Assembly (NCBI GenBank): GCA_036271315.1
Contig: DATBAV010000012.1
Coordinates: 14,249-78,248, forward strand
DNA from: VRUE01 sp036271315
GTDB taxonomy: Bacteria > Actinomycetota > Thermoleophilia > Solirubrobacterales > 70-9
Length of the DNA stretch: 64,000 bases
Direction: 5' to 3'
Both the position numbers and the translations under genes were made by a program. Below the pieces are notes generated by a model. It searched no databases and was not told where the DNA came from. It saw only the letters and a list, made by a program, of their open reading frames with translations. Shown here one piece after another: positions 33,557 to 41,158 of this stretch (its first letter is position 1; each line of letters begins with the position of its first letter).

Positions 33557-34213
33557 TCAGGACGTTGGCAGCAGCCCGCGGATCAGCGACACCCGAGCCT
33601 GGTTCAGCATCTGCTCGAACTCGGCGTCGGAGATGTCCATGTTGGCCGGCCCGAGGTGCGCGGCGATGACCCCGTCCCAGGCCGCCCACATGAACCGCGC
33701 CATCGGCTTGGGGTCGACTGGCCGGATCGCTCCTTCCTCGGCCGCCTCACTCAGCAGTCCGGCCATGCGGGTGACTTCGGCGCTGATCCGCTCGGCGATC
33801 CGGGCGGCTGGACCGGGAGCCTCCTGCGCACTGGGGCGGTCGGGTGGGGGAAAGCGAAAAAGCCGAAAGTAGGCGGGGTGCTCGCGGGCGAAGCGCAGGT
33901 AGCCCTCACCGATGCCGATCAACCGTTCCAATGGGCTGCCACCGGCAGCAAGGCCCTCCTCGCCATAGCGCTTGTCCAGGGCCAGCGCTCGATCCACCAG
34001 TGCCGAGTAGACGCCCTCCTTGCCGCCGAAGTGGGCGTATATCGAGCCGACCGCGACATCGGCCGTCTCGGAGAGCTCCTCCATGGTCGTGACGGTGTAG
34101 CCGCGGCTGAGGAAGAGGCGCTCGGCGGCTTCGAGGATCGCACCGGCGGTGCGCGCTTTGCGGCGCTCGGTCCGGGTGGCGGGAGGCGTGGGGGTGTCGT
34201 TCGCGAGGGACAC
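33557..34213 (-). CDS. TetR family transcriptional regulator
   Basis: The 218-residue regulator has a TetR N-terminal helix-turn-helix (AGAILEAAERLFLSRGYTVTTMEELSETADVAVGSIYAHFGGKEGVYSALVDRAL). A helical ligand-binding domain of normal length with RFMWAAWDGVIAAHLGP follows. The GTG at 34213 is chosen over a TTG 8 codons earlier because TAAGGT lies exactly 7 nt upstream. It is divergent from an F420-type nitroreductase, its likely target, with a small palindrome between them. Confidence 0.92.
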   Translation of the reverse strand: MSLANDTPTPPATRTERRKARTAGAILEAAERLFLSRGYTVTTMEELSETADVAVGSIYAHFGGKEGVYSALVDRALALDKRYGEEGLAAGGSPLERLIGIGEGYLRFAREHPAYFRLFRFPPPDRPSAQEAPGPAARIAERISAEVTRMAGLLSEAAEEGAIRPVDPKPMARFMWAAWDGVIAAHLGPANMDISDAEFEQMLNQARVSLIRGLLPTS

Positions 34214-34220
34214 GACCAAG

Positions 34221-34226
34221 ACCTTA
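34221..34226 (-). promoter_or_regulatory. -10 hexamer of a leaderless TetR transcript
   Basis: TAAGGT on the minus strand ends 7 nt before the GTG at 34213. Confidence 0.5.
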
Positions 34227-34241
34227 GCAAGCTGCAATGAT

Positions 34242-34255
34242 ATTCAAAGATGAAT
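34242..34255. promoter_or_regulatory. Candidate TetR operator
   Basis: ATTCA-AAGA-TGAAT lies in the AT-rich divergent promoter region between the TetR and nitroreductase genes. The arms are only 5 bp, so this is a tentative call. Confidence 0.35.
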
Positions 34256-34312
34256 TTCCTTCTAGTTAAAGGCCCGAGTCGAGACGGGCAAGCCCCAAGG
34301 AGGCGAGCTGAG

Positions 34313-34906
34313 ATGACCGAAGCAACGAGCGCCGTCGGCACGCGGCGAGACGAAGACGGCGGTGCCAAGGCCGAGGACGTGCGCGCAATGGCGACGAAGG
34401 CGACGTCAAAGCACGGGCGTTTGATGAGCTCGGCGAGGGACGGTCGGGTGCTGAGCGCGCTGATGCTTCCGTTCTTCATGGTCAGGCCGCCCTCCGGCTA
34501 CGGGGTGCTGACGACGACGGGGCGCCGGACCGGAAAGACGCGGCGCAAGTGCATCCGCGTCATTCGCCAGGGAAACAAGGCTTACCTCGTAAGCCTCCGC
34601 CTGCCCGGGCAGGCGGAGAGGAGCCCGTCGGCCGTTGCGGCCTGGGTCTGGAATATCCGCAGTGAGCCGAGCGTGCGATTGCGGATCCGCGGCGGGACCT
34701 TCGCCGGCGTCGCTCGGGAGCTGAGTGAGCCGGCGGAGCTGGAACAGGCGAGACGGGCGCTGTACGAGACCGTAAATCTCTTCGACTACGGAGAGTGCAG
34801 CCTGCATCTGCGCGGGCTGCCGGCGCGCGAGAAGATCAGGGAGCTGCACGGCTACTGGTTCGACACCGGAGTCCCGCTGGCGATTGAGCTGCGGGATTGG
34901 CGGTAA
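34313..34906 (+). CDS. Deazaflavin (F420)-dependent nitroreductase family protein
   Basis: The 197-residue protein has the split-barrel Ddn/FDOR-type signature GVLTTTGRRTGKTRRKCIRVIRQGN. This is followed by LVSLRLPGQAERSPSAVAAWVWNIRSEPSVRLRIRG, the region that binds F420 in this family. Members reduce nitroimidazoles, quinones or enones using F420H2. The N-terminal 50 residues are charged and probably not part of the barrel. It is divergent from a TetR gene and followed by a small membrane protein. The ATG follows GGAGGCGAGCTG, a usable Shine-Dalgarno. Confidence 0.87.
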   Translation: MTEATSAVGTRRDEDGGAKAEDVRAMATKATSKHGRLMSSARDGRVLSALMLPFFMVRPPSGYGVLTTTGRRTGKTRRKCIRVIRQGNKAYLVSLRLPGQAERSPSAVAAWVWNIRSEPSVRLRIRGGTFAGVARELSEPAELEQARRALYETVNLFDYGECSLHLRGLPAREKIRELHGYWFDTGVPLAIELRDWR

Positions 34907-34916
34907 GGAGCAGATC

Positions 34917-35300
34917 ATGTCTCTCCTCGTCAAGCTTGGAATCTGCGAGTTGGCGGTCGGTGTGCTCTCCGGCTGGGCCATGATCGCGATGGTCGAGAAG
35001 CCCGAGGCGCTCAAGCGGCTCGGCGTCCGTCAGCTCGCACGCATCCGGCAGACCCATCTCGACCTGCTGATGCAGGGCACGATCCTCGCTGCAATCGGAG
35101 CCGCGGTGACTTCGGTTCCGGCCTGGATCGGGATCCTCCTTGTGGTCGGCGCTTACGTGGCGCCGCTCACCCTGGGGGTGCTGGCCTTCCGCCCCGAGCT
35201 ACAGAAGGACTCGATCGTCTATCGAGGGCTCAATACTGTCGTCTTGACGGGGTTTACGGTCGCCTGGGTCGCTCTGGCCATCACCGTCCTCTCGCGCTAG
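34917..35300 (+). CDS. Four-helix membrane protein of unknown function
   Basis: The 127-residue protein has four predicted membrane segments: LGICELAVGVLSGWAMIAMV, LLMQGTILAAIGAAVTSV, WIGILLVVGAYVAPLTLGVL and VVLTGFTVAWVALAITVL. A conserved-looking polar loop RQLARIRQTHLDLL contains His. AAGGAG precedes the ATG, and the gene starts 10 bases after the nitroreductase stop, so it is cotranscribed and may share TetR control. I do not recognise a named family. Confidence 0.75.
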   Translation: MSLLVKLGICELAVGVLSGWAMIAMVEKPEALKRLGVRQLARIRQTHLDLLMQGTILAAIGAAVTSVPAWIGILLVVGAYVAPLTLGVLAFRPELQKDSIVYRGLNTVVLTGFTVAWVALAITVLSR

Positions 35301-35321
35301 GCCGCCTTCGGGGAGAGCGGC

Positions 35322-36239
35322 TCAGCTCTTCGAGTCGATCACCCAGCCGAGATTGCCGACCGGCCCGAGGTGGCCCAGCTTGTCCGGGTTGGAGATCGAC
35401 CTGATCGCCTTGATCTCGCCATCGGCGATCTCGAGCGCAGTCACCCCGACCAGTCGCTGTCGGTCGTCGAAGACGAGTATTCCGGGACCGCCGTTGACCT
35501 CGGTCGGGCGCAGGCGAATGCCGGGCAGGCGGGTCTCTGGGCTCAGCCAGTCCATAAGCATGCGGGCGACGCGGCTGCGTCCCTGCAGTGTCCGCGCCAG
35601 CGCCGGCGCTTTGCCGCCGCCGTCGCCGGTCAGCTGTACGTCGTCGGCGAGCAGCGACTCCAGTCCAGCGAGGTCACCCTGCTCGGTGGCTCGGAAGAAT
35701 TGTCGCGCCAACTCGTCGCGCTGCTCGCGCGTCGTCTGAAAGCGCGGCCGGCCCTGTTCGACATGGCGCCGGGCACGGCTCGCGAGCTGGCGGACGTTGT
35801 CCTCGCTCTTGCCGACGATCGCGGCAATCTGGGGATATCCGTAGTCGAAGACGTCGTGGAGCAGCAAGACCGCGCGCTGCTCGGGCGAGAGGCTCTCGAG
35901 CAGCACCAGCATCGCCAGCGAGAGCGAGTCGGCCGTCTCGGCGTGGCGTGCCGGATCGTCCTCGCCGTCGGTGACGATCGGCTCCGGCAACCATTCGCCT
36001 ACGTAGCGCTCGCGGCGGGCGCGGGCCGAGCGCAGCTCGTTGATCGACAGCCGGGTGGTGATCGTGGAGACGTAGGCGCGGGGCGAATCGAGCTGCTCGC
36101 CGGCGTCGACCGCCTGGTGCACTCGCAGCAGTGCCTCCTGGACTACGTCCTCGGCTTCCGAGACGCTGCCGAGCATCCGGTACGCGATCGCGAATGAGAC
36201 CGGTCGCAACTCGTCCAGCATCTGCTCACGTTCCGTCAT
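35322..36239 (-). CDS. ECF41-type RNA polymerase sigma factor with SnoaL-like domain
   Basis: The 305-residue sigma factor has region 2 (FAIAYRMLGSVSEAEDVVQEALLR) and region 4 (LSPEQRAVLLLHDVFDYGYPQIAAIVGKSEDNVRQLASRARRH), fused to a SnoaL-like C-terminal domain. Two ECF41 hallmarks are visible: DGGGK in the linker region and NPDKL near the end. In this group the C-terminal domain replaces an anti-sigma factor. The ATG is preceded by GAGAGGTG. It is divergent from an AhpD-like gene, the partner typical of ECF41, with mirror-image promoter motifs between. Confidence 0.94.
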   Translation of the reverse strand: MTEREQMLDELRPVSFAIAYRMLGSVSEAEDVVQEALLRVHQAVDAGEQLDSPRAYVSTITTRLSINELRSARARRERYVGEWLPEPIVTDGEDDPARHAETADSLSLAMLVLLESLSPEQRAVLLLHDVFDYGYPQIAAIVGKSEDNVRQLASRARRHVEQGRPRFQTTREQRDELARQFFRATEQGDLAGLESLLADDVQLTGDGGGKAPALARTLQGRSRVARMLMDWLSPETRLPGIRLRPTEVNGGPGILVFDDRQRLVGVTALEIADGEIKAIRSISNPDKLGHLGPVGNLGWVIDSKS

Positions 36240-36274
36240 CGATTCACCTCTCTGCGTCGAGTACCTACCCGGTA

Positions 36275-36301
36275 GACAAGGACGGGACCCTCGTTGTGAC
36301 A
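36275..36301 (-). promoter_or_regulatory. ECF41-type promoter for the sigma gene
   Basis: On the minus strand TGTCACA (36301-36295), a 16-bp spacer and TGTC (36278-36275) match the ECF41 promoter form I recall (TGTCACA-N16-CGTC) except for one -10 base. The ATG is about 35 nt further on. Confidence 0.7.
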
Positions 36302-36311
36302 GCTGGCCCGC

Positions 36312-36338
36312 TGTCACAAATGTGCGCCCGGCGCTGTC
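36312..36338 (+). promoter_or_regulatory. ECF41-type promoter for the AhpD-like gene
   Basis: TGTCACA (36312-36318), a 16-bp spacer and TGTC (36335-36338) mirror the promoter on the other strand. The two -35 elements form the inverted repeat TGTGACAGC...GCTGTCACA. Confidence 0.7.
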
Positions 36339-36375
36339 AAAGGGACGACAACCCACGACTGCGGAGGACAGCACC

Positions 36376-36870
36376 ATGGAACCACGAATCGACCACCCCG
36401 CTCAAACGCTTCCGGGCGCGATGCAGGCGCTGCAGAAGCTGGATCGGGCGACCAAGCAAGCAGGAGTGCCGGAGGCAACCCAGGAGATGCTCAAGCTGCG
36501 TGCCGGACAGATCAACGGCTGCAGCGCCTGCGTCGATATCCACTCGCGCATGCTCAAGGCGCTGGGCGAGCCCGACGAGCGCATCTTCTCGATCGGTGCC
36601 TGGCGGGAGTCGACCTACTACTCCGATGCCGAGCGCGCGGCACTCGCTCTGACCGAGGCCGTCACTCGGCTCGCGGACCGTCCCAACCCCGTTCCCGACG
36701 AGGTCTGGGAGGAGGCCGCGCGGCACTACGACGACGAACAGCTGGGAGCGCTCGTGCTCTCGATCGCGACGATCAACACCTGGAATCGGCTCAACGCCGC
36801 GACCAGGCAGATCACCGGCGAGTGGGTCGGGGAGCTAGTCGCCGCGCAGATGGCCGGCGCGTCGGCATGA
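36376..36870 (+). CDS. Carboxymuconolactone decarboxylase/AhpD family protein
   Basis: The 164-residue protein has the AhpD core motif INGCSACVDIHSRMLKALGE, with the CxxC redox pair and His. It continues with ALALTEAVTRLAD and ATINTWNRLNAATRQ. Related proteins reduce peroxides or act as alkylhydroperoxidase partners. It is divergent from the ECF41 sigma factor and carries a matching promoter, so it is very probably the sigma factor's target. The ATG at 36376 matches the family start. Confidence 0.93.
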   Translation: MEPRIDHPAQTLPGAMQALQKLDRATKQAGVPEATQEMLKLRAGQINGCSACVDIHSRMLKALGEPDERIFSIGAWRESTYYSDAERAALALTEAVTRLADRPNPVPDEVWEEAARHYDDEQLGALVLSIATINTWNRLNAATRQITGEWVGELVAAQMAGASA

Positions 36871-36881
36871 AAATACGCCGC

Positions 36882-36887
36882 TAGGCT
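36882..36887 (+). promoter_or_regulatory. -10 hexamer of a leaderless secreted-protein gene
   Basis: TAGGCT ends exactly 7 nt before the GTG at 36895. Confidence 0.45.
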
Positions 36888-36894
36888 CCATTGG

Positions 36895-37431
36895 GTGAAG
36901 TTGGTCGCGTTCGCACTGACGCTTGCCGCCCTGCTCGCGGGAGCCGCGAGCGCGACTGCCCTTGGGGCGACGGAAACCGTGGCGCTTGGGTTCAACGAAG
37001 ACACCGGCCCCGAACCGGGTCCCTTTCTCGAACCCGACGCGGTCGAAAACCCGCTGTCCTTCAAGATCACCTACACGGCGACGCCGGTGCAGCCACTCGA
37101 AATCCTGCAGAGCCTCAACTGCAACCGCGGCTCCGAACTCACGGGCATCCCGGAAGAGAAAGAAACCGTGACGCCACCCATATCGACCACGCTGACCGCG
37201 CCGACGGGGTCCGATTCCTGCTCGCTCGCGGTCTCGGCCGAAACGCCGGTTGCGACCACGGTCTTCGGCACGGTGCGGATCGAAGCCGAAGCGATCCGCG
37301 TTGCCAAGTCCCAGTCGGCGCCGTCGACGCCGAAGAAGAAGTGCAAGAAGGGCAGGAAGCTCAAGCACGGCAAGTGCGTCAAGAAGGGCAACAAGAAGCA
37401 TCCGCACAAACAGAAGCCCTCAAGCGCATGA
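36895..37431 (+). CDS. Secreted protein with Lys/Cys-rich C-terminal tail, unknown function
   Basis: The 178-residue product has a signal peptide (LVAFALTLAALLAGAASATALG) and a beta-rich, Thr/Ser-rich middle with one Cys pair. The strongly basic tail includes KKKCKKGRKLKHGKCVKKG and ends KKHPHKQKPSSA. Similar CKKGxKLKxGKC tails occur in exported proteins of soil actinobacteria (recalled, not searched). The tail could bind the anionic cell wall. Glu is nearly always GAA. The stop overlaps the next gene's ATG. Confidence 0.75.
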   Translation: MKLVAFALTLAALLAGAASATALGATETVALGFNEDTGPEPGPFLEPDAVENPLSFKITYTATPVQPLEILQSLNCNRGSELTGIPEEKETVTPPISTTLTAPTGSDSCSLAVSAETPVATTVFGTVRIEAEAIRVAKSQSAPSTPKKKCKKGRKLKHGKCVKKGNKKHPHKQKPSSA

Positions 37432-37865
37432 CGATCGAACGCATGGACCATGTCGGCATCGTGGTCGACGACCTCGCGGCCGCGACGGCGTTCTTCGCCG
37501 AGCTCGGACTCGAACTGCAGGGCGAGGGGAAGGTTGAGGACGAGTGGGTGGACCGCGTGGTGGGGCTGGAGGGGGTGCGGGCAGAGCTCGCGATGATGGA
37601 GACTCCGGACGGCCACAGCCGGCTCGAGCTGGTGAAGTTCCACGCCCCGTCGGGCGGGAGCGGCGATCCACGGGCGCCGGCGAACACCCCCGGCATCCGC
37701 CATCTCACCTTCGCGGTCGACGACCTCGACGCCGCCCTCGCAGGCTTGGGTGCCCACGGCGCCGAGCTCGTAGGCGAGGTGGAGCGCTATAAGGACATCT
37801 ATCGGCTCTGCTATATCCGCGGCCCGGAGGGAATCATCATCGAGCTGGCGGAAAAGATCGGCTGA
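37428..37865 (+). CDS. VOC family protein, methylmalonyl-CoA epimerase-like
   Basis: The 145-residue protein has paired VOC motifs: MDHVGIVVDDLAAATAFFAELGLELQ and RHLTFAVDDLDAALAGLGAHGAELV, ending YIRGPEGIIIELAEKIG. Metal-type His/Glu residues are in place at DHVG, RHLTF and IIELAE. It resembles epimerases and fosfomycin/lactoylglutathione-type VOC proteins; the substrate is unknown. The ATG overlaps the upstream stop. Confidence 0.85.
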   Translation: MTIERMDHVGIVVDDLAAATAFFAELGLELQGEGKVEDEWVDRVVGLEGVRAELAMMETPDGHSRLELVKFHAPSGGSGDPRAPANTPGIRHLTFAVDDLDAALAGLGAHGAELVGEVERYKDIYRLCYIRGPEGIIIELAEKIG

Positions 37866-37881
37866 CGCTCTGAGCTTCCCG

Positions 37882-38973
37882 TTGCCTGCCCGTCCCTGGT
37901 TTGCCAGGAGCACCGCCATATTGGCGGTCACGGCCGCGCTGGCCATGCTTTTCCTCGCCGTCGGCTGTGGCTCCTCGAGCGGGGCCGCCGATCCCTGGAT
38001 CGGAGTGCGGGGCAATCACCTGATCGACGGCGACGGGCAGCCGGTGCGATTGCTGGGTATCAACCGGCCCGGCACCGAGTACCAGTGCGTGGAAGGCGGC
38101 GAATTCTTCCAGGGGCCGAGCGACCGGGCCTCGATCGAGGCGATGGTGCGCTGGGACATCAACGCCGTGCGGGTGCCACTCAACGAGAGCTGCTGGCTCG
38201 GCATCAACGGCGTTCCCGCGGACCTCAGCGGTGCCGCCTATCGCGACGAAATTCGCGCCTATGTGAGCAGGCTCGAGAGCGCCGGTCTCTACGTGATCCT
38301 CGAGCTGCAGTGGGCCGCGCCGGGCGACCACGAAGCGACAGGAATCATCCCCTTGCCCGACGCCGAACACGCGCCGGATTTCTGGCGCAGCCTCGCGACC
38401 GAATACCGCGACGACCGGGGCGTGCTCTTCGATCTCTATAACGAGCCGCACGACGTCAGCTGGGAATGCTGGGAGCTCGGTTGCGAGGCCAACGACAAGT
38501 ACTTCGGCGAATACCCCGCGGTCGGCATGCAGGCGCTGGTCGAAACGGTGCGCTCGACCGGCGCCCGCCAGCCGCTGATGCTGGGCGGTCTCAACTGGGC
38601 CAGCGACCCGCGCGGCTGGCTTGCCCATCGTCCCAGCGACCCCGCCCATGCCCTCGTCGCCTCAAACCACACTTACGACTTCACCCCCTGTTACCGGATC
38701 TGCCGCGCCGCTCTGGCCCGGATCGCCAAGCGCTTCCCGGTCGTCACCGGCGAGCTGGGGGAGGGGGACTGCCGTCACACCTACATCGATCCCTACATGA
38801 AGTGGGCCGATCGACACGGCATCTCCTACCTTGGCTGGGGCTGGTTCATCGCCCCCGGGCTGACCTGCGAGGAAGGCCCGACCCTGATCAAGAACTACGC
38901 GGGCACGCCCACTGCTTTCGGGATTGGCCTGCGGGAACATCTGCGCCGGCTCCGCGCCGCCGAAGGTCGCTAG
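37882..38973 (+). CDS. Lipid-anchored glycoside hydrolase family 5-type protein
   Basis: The 363-residue protein has a signal sequence ending in the lipobox LFLAVGC, then a TIM-barrel cellulase-like domain. It starts IRGNHLIDGDGQPVRLLGINRPGTEY, continues VRWDINAVRVPLNESCW, and has acid/base Glu188 in DLYNEPHD and nucleophile Glu291 in VTGELGEGDC. An aromatic WGWFIAPG wall is also present. It should cleave or bind a beta-glucan outside the cell. The TTG start is the only one that gives a full signal peptide. Confidence 0.88.
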   Translation: MPARPWFARSTAILAVTAALAMLFLAVGCGSSSGAADPWIGVRGNHLIDGDGQPVRLLGINRPGTEYQCVEGGEFFQGPSDRASIEAMVRWDINAVRVPLNESCWLGINGVPADLSGAAYRDEIRAYVSRLESAGLYVILELQWAAPGDHEATGIIPLPDAEHAPDFWRSLATEYRDDRGVLFDLYNEPHDVSWECWELGCEANDKYFGEYPAVGMQALVETVRSTGARQPLMLGGLNWASDPRGWLAHRPSDPAHALVASNHTYDFTPCYRICRAALARIAKRFPVVTGELGEGDCRHTYIDPYMKWADRHGISYLGWGWFIAPGLTCEEGPTLIKNYAGTPTAFGIGLREHLRRLRAAEGR

Positions 38974-38999
38974 CGACACTCTTGCGACAGAATGACGCC

Positions 39000-40190
39000 G
39001 TGGCCTCCGAGCGGCAATATGACTTGGCGCTCTTCGGCGCGACCGGCTTCACCGGTGGGCTGACGGCTCGCTACCTTGCAGAGAACGGTCCCGCAGGGTT
39101 GCGTTGGGCCCTCGTCGGGCGCAACCGGACCAAGCTCGAGGCGGTTCAGTCTTCCCTGGCGCCCCTCCTGGGGCAGGGGGTTCCGGCACCGGACCTGCTG
39201 GTTGCCGACGCCGCCGACGCCACCGCGCTGGCGAAGGTCGCCGAGGCGGCCAAGGTCGTCGTCACCACGGTCGGCCCCTACGCGCTCTTTGGCGAGCCGC
39301 TGGTTGCCGCCTGCGCCGCGGCCGGAACCGACTACATCGACCTCACCGGCGAGCCCGAGTTCGTCGACCGGATGTGGCTCGGCTACCACGAGAAGGCTCG
39401 CAAGAGCGGCGCGCGGCTGGTCCACTGCTGCGGCTTCGACTCGATTCCGCATGACCTTGGCGCCTACTTCACCGTCAAGCAGTTGCCCGAGGGCGTGCCG
39501 CTGACACTCAACGGCTACGTGCGAACCGGGGCCGAGTTCTCGGGCGGGACGTTCTCCTCGGCGATCAACGGCTTTGGCCGGGCGCGTCAGACGGTGGCCG
39601 CCGGGCGACGTCGGCGGCAGCTCGAGCAGCGGCTGGCCGGCAGGAAGATCCACTCCGCGTCGCCCCGCCCGCGCCGCGATGACGATCTCGGCGGCTGGGT
39701 GGTGCCGCTACCGCTGATCGACGGTACGGTGGTGCGCCGCTCCGCGGCTGCCCTGGAGCGCTACGGGCCCGACTTCACCTACGGCCACAACGCCGTCGCC
39801 AAGCACCTCTCCTCGGTCGCGGCGACCGTCGGCAGGGTGGGGGCGGCGCTGGTGCTGGCGCAGTTGCCGCCGACCCGCAAGCTCCTGCTCAAGACATTTC
39901 CCTCGCCGGGCGAGGGGCCGAGCGAGGAGGTTCGCGCCAAGAGCTGGTTCAAGATCGTCTTCGTCGGCGAGGGCGGCGGTAAGCGCGTCGTCACCGAGGT
40001 AAGCGGTGGCGATCCCGGCTACGGCGAGACCTCGAAGATGCTGGCCGAGTCGGGCCTCTGCCTCGCCTTCGACGAGCTGCCCGAGAGCGCCGGCCAGGTG
40101 ACGACCGCGGCGGCGATGGGCGACGCGCTGCTGGCGCGCCTGCAGGCCGCGGGGATCGGCTTTCAGGTGATTGAGCCGGCCCCGGCATAG
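39000..40190 (+). CDS. Saccharopine dehydrogenase-like/trans-acting enoyl reductase family protein
   Basis: The 396-residue protein has an N-terminal Rossmann motif LFGATGFTGGLTARYLAE, then VVVTTVGPYALFGEPLVAACAAAGTDYIDLTGE and CCGFDSIPHDLGAYF. This is the layout of the saccharopine-dehydrogenase-like oxidoreductases that include mycobacterial trans-acting enoyl reductases. These act on lipids or polyketides; no polyketide synthase is nearby. The GTG start is chosen because the Rossmann strand starts 7 residues later. The upstream continuation of the frame is antisense-like. Confidence 0.87.
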   Translation: MASERQYDLALFGATGFTGGLTARYLAENGPAGLRWALVGRNRTKLEAVQSSLAPLLGQGVPAPDLLVADAADATALAKVAEAAKVVVTTVGPYALFGEPLVAACAAAGTDYIDLTGEPEFVDRMWLGYHEKARKSGARLVHCCGFDSIPHDLGAYFTVKQLPEGVPLTLNGYVRTGAEFSGGTFSSAINGFGRARQTVAAGRRRRQLEQRLAGRKIHSASPRPRRDDDLGGWVVPLPLIDGTVVRRSAAALERYGPDFTYGHNAVAKHLSSVAATVGRVGAALVLAQLPPTRKLLLKTFPSPGEGPSEEVRAKSWFKIVFVGEGGGKRVVTEVSGGDPGYGETSKMLAESGLCLAFDELPESAGQVTTAAAMGDALLARLQAAGIGFQVIEPAPA

Positions 40191-40226
40191 GCGTTTGCCG
40201 TCGCTAAACTGGCGGGCGAAGTTCCT

Positions 40227-40299
40227 GGGGCTGTAGCTCAGCTGGAAGAGCGTCGCGCTGGCAGCGCGAAGGTCAGGGGTTCGAGCCCCCTCAGCTCCA
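40227..40299 (+). tRNA. tRNA-Ala (anticodon GGC)
   Basis: In this cloverleaf the acceptor GGGGCTG pairs with CAGCTCC and the D stem GCTC pairs with GAGC. The anticodon stem TCGCG/CGCGA carries loop CTGGCAG (anticodon GGC), and the T arm is AGGGG-TTCGAGC-CCCCT. The discriminator is A, and CCA is not encoded. A TAAACT -10 element lies 17-22 nt upstream. Confidence 0.96.
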
Positions 40300-40338
40300 C
40301 TGCTCAATTCATCGCTCTCTGCTGCCGATGCAAGGGCG

Positions 40339-41046
40339 ATGAGCACCGCCAACGAGCACGTCTTCTCGCATGGGATGGAGGACACCAGGGCGGCGCTGCA
40401 AAGCTGGAGCGAGCGGCGCTGGGTCGTTCTGCGCGCCTGGCTGGCGCTCAGCCTGGCAATTGCGCTGGCGCTGTTGGCCGCGGTCTGGGTCGTCGCCGGG
40501 CAACTCACGCCGGACCTCACGCCGATCCACCTGCCCGGCCTGACCGAACCGTCGGAACCCGGCGACCTGCTGCCGATCCTCTGGCGCAACTCGCTGGTTC
40601 TCGCTCTGCACGCGACCGCCTGCATCGCCGGCTTCATCGCCGGCTCCTCGATGCCGATTGCTGCCGCTCAGCGCAGCGGCATCTCGCGCTGGATCCATGT
40701 CAAGGCGGGCGAGCTGGCGATCCTCTTCGTCTGCGCCGTCACCCTCTTCTCGCTCTCCACCCAGGCCCTCTACCTCGGCTTCCAGGGCTCGACGATCGCC
40801 TCCCAGCTGCACATCTCGGTCGCGACCCTGCTGCTTAGCGTGCTGCCGCACGCGTTGCTCGAGCTCACCGCGCTCTTCCTTCCGCTTGCCGCATGGCTGA
40901 TCGCCAGTCGCCGCGGCGAGTGGAACCAGCTGCTCGCCGCCACCTTGGTCACGGTGCTGATCGCGATTCCGGCCCTCGTCGTTGCAGCGACAATCGAGGT
41001 TTACATCTGGCCCCACATCCTCGAAGCTCTCTCGCCGGTGGCCTAA
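40339..41046 (+). CDS. Stage II sporulation protein M-like membrane protein
   Basis: The 235-residue protein has about five membrane segments, including AWLALSLAIALALLAAVWVV, AGELAILFVCAVTLFSLSTQALYL and LLAATLVTVLIAIPALVVAA. The central LWRNSLVLALHATACIAGFIAGS and VLPHALLELTALFLPLAAWLI match the SpoIIM-like pattern of small and polar residues within helices (N...H...G and PH..LEL). In non-endospore-formers the role of this family is unknown. It starts 40 bases after tRNA-Ala and ends at a perfect hairpin. Confidence 0.65.
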   Translation: MSTANEHVFSHGMEDTRAALQSWSERRWVVLRAWLALSLAIALALLAAVWVVAGQLTPDLTPIHLPGLTEPSEPGDLLPILWRNSLVLALHATACIAGFIAGSSMPIAAAQRSGISRWIHVKAGELAILFVCAVTLFSLSTQALYLGFQGSTIASQLHISVATLLLSVLPHALLELTALFLPLAAWLIASRRGEWNQLLAATLVTVLIAIPALVVAATIEVYIWPHILEALSPVA

Positions 41047-41047
41047 A

Positions 41048-41083
41048 CCACCGCCCCCTCCGCTTCGCGTCCGGGGGCGGTGG
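41048..41083 (+). terminator. Perfect 11-bp hairpin after the SpoIIM-like gene
   Basis: CCACCGCCCCC (41048-41058) pairs exactly with 41073-41083 around a 14-nt loop. It has no T tract. Confidence 0.6.
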
Positions 41084-41146
41084 CAGTCGCCATATCGGCG
41101 CCGCTCGCAAAGAATCAGATGGCGATGCTCGCTGATTGGTTCTCCA

Positions 41147-41152
41147 TAGGAT
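41147..41152 (+). promoter_or_regulatory. -10 hexamer of a leaderless leuS transcript
   Basis: TAGGAT ends 6 nt before the ATG at 41159. Confidence 0.4.
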
Positions 41153-41158
41153 GGCCGC

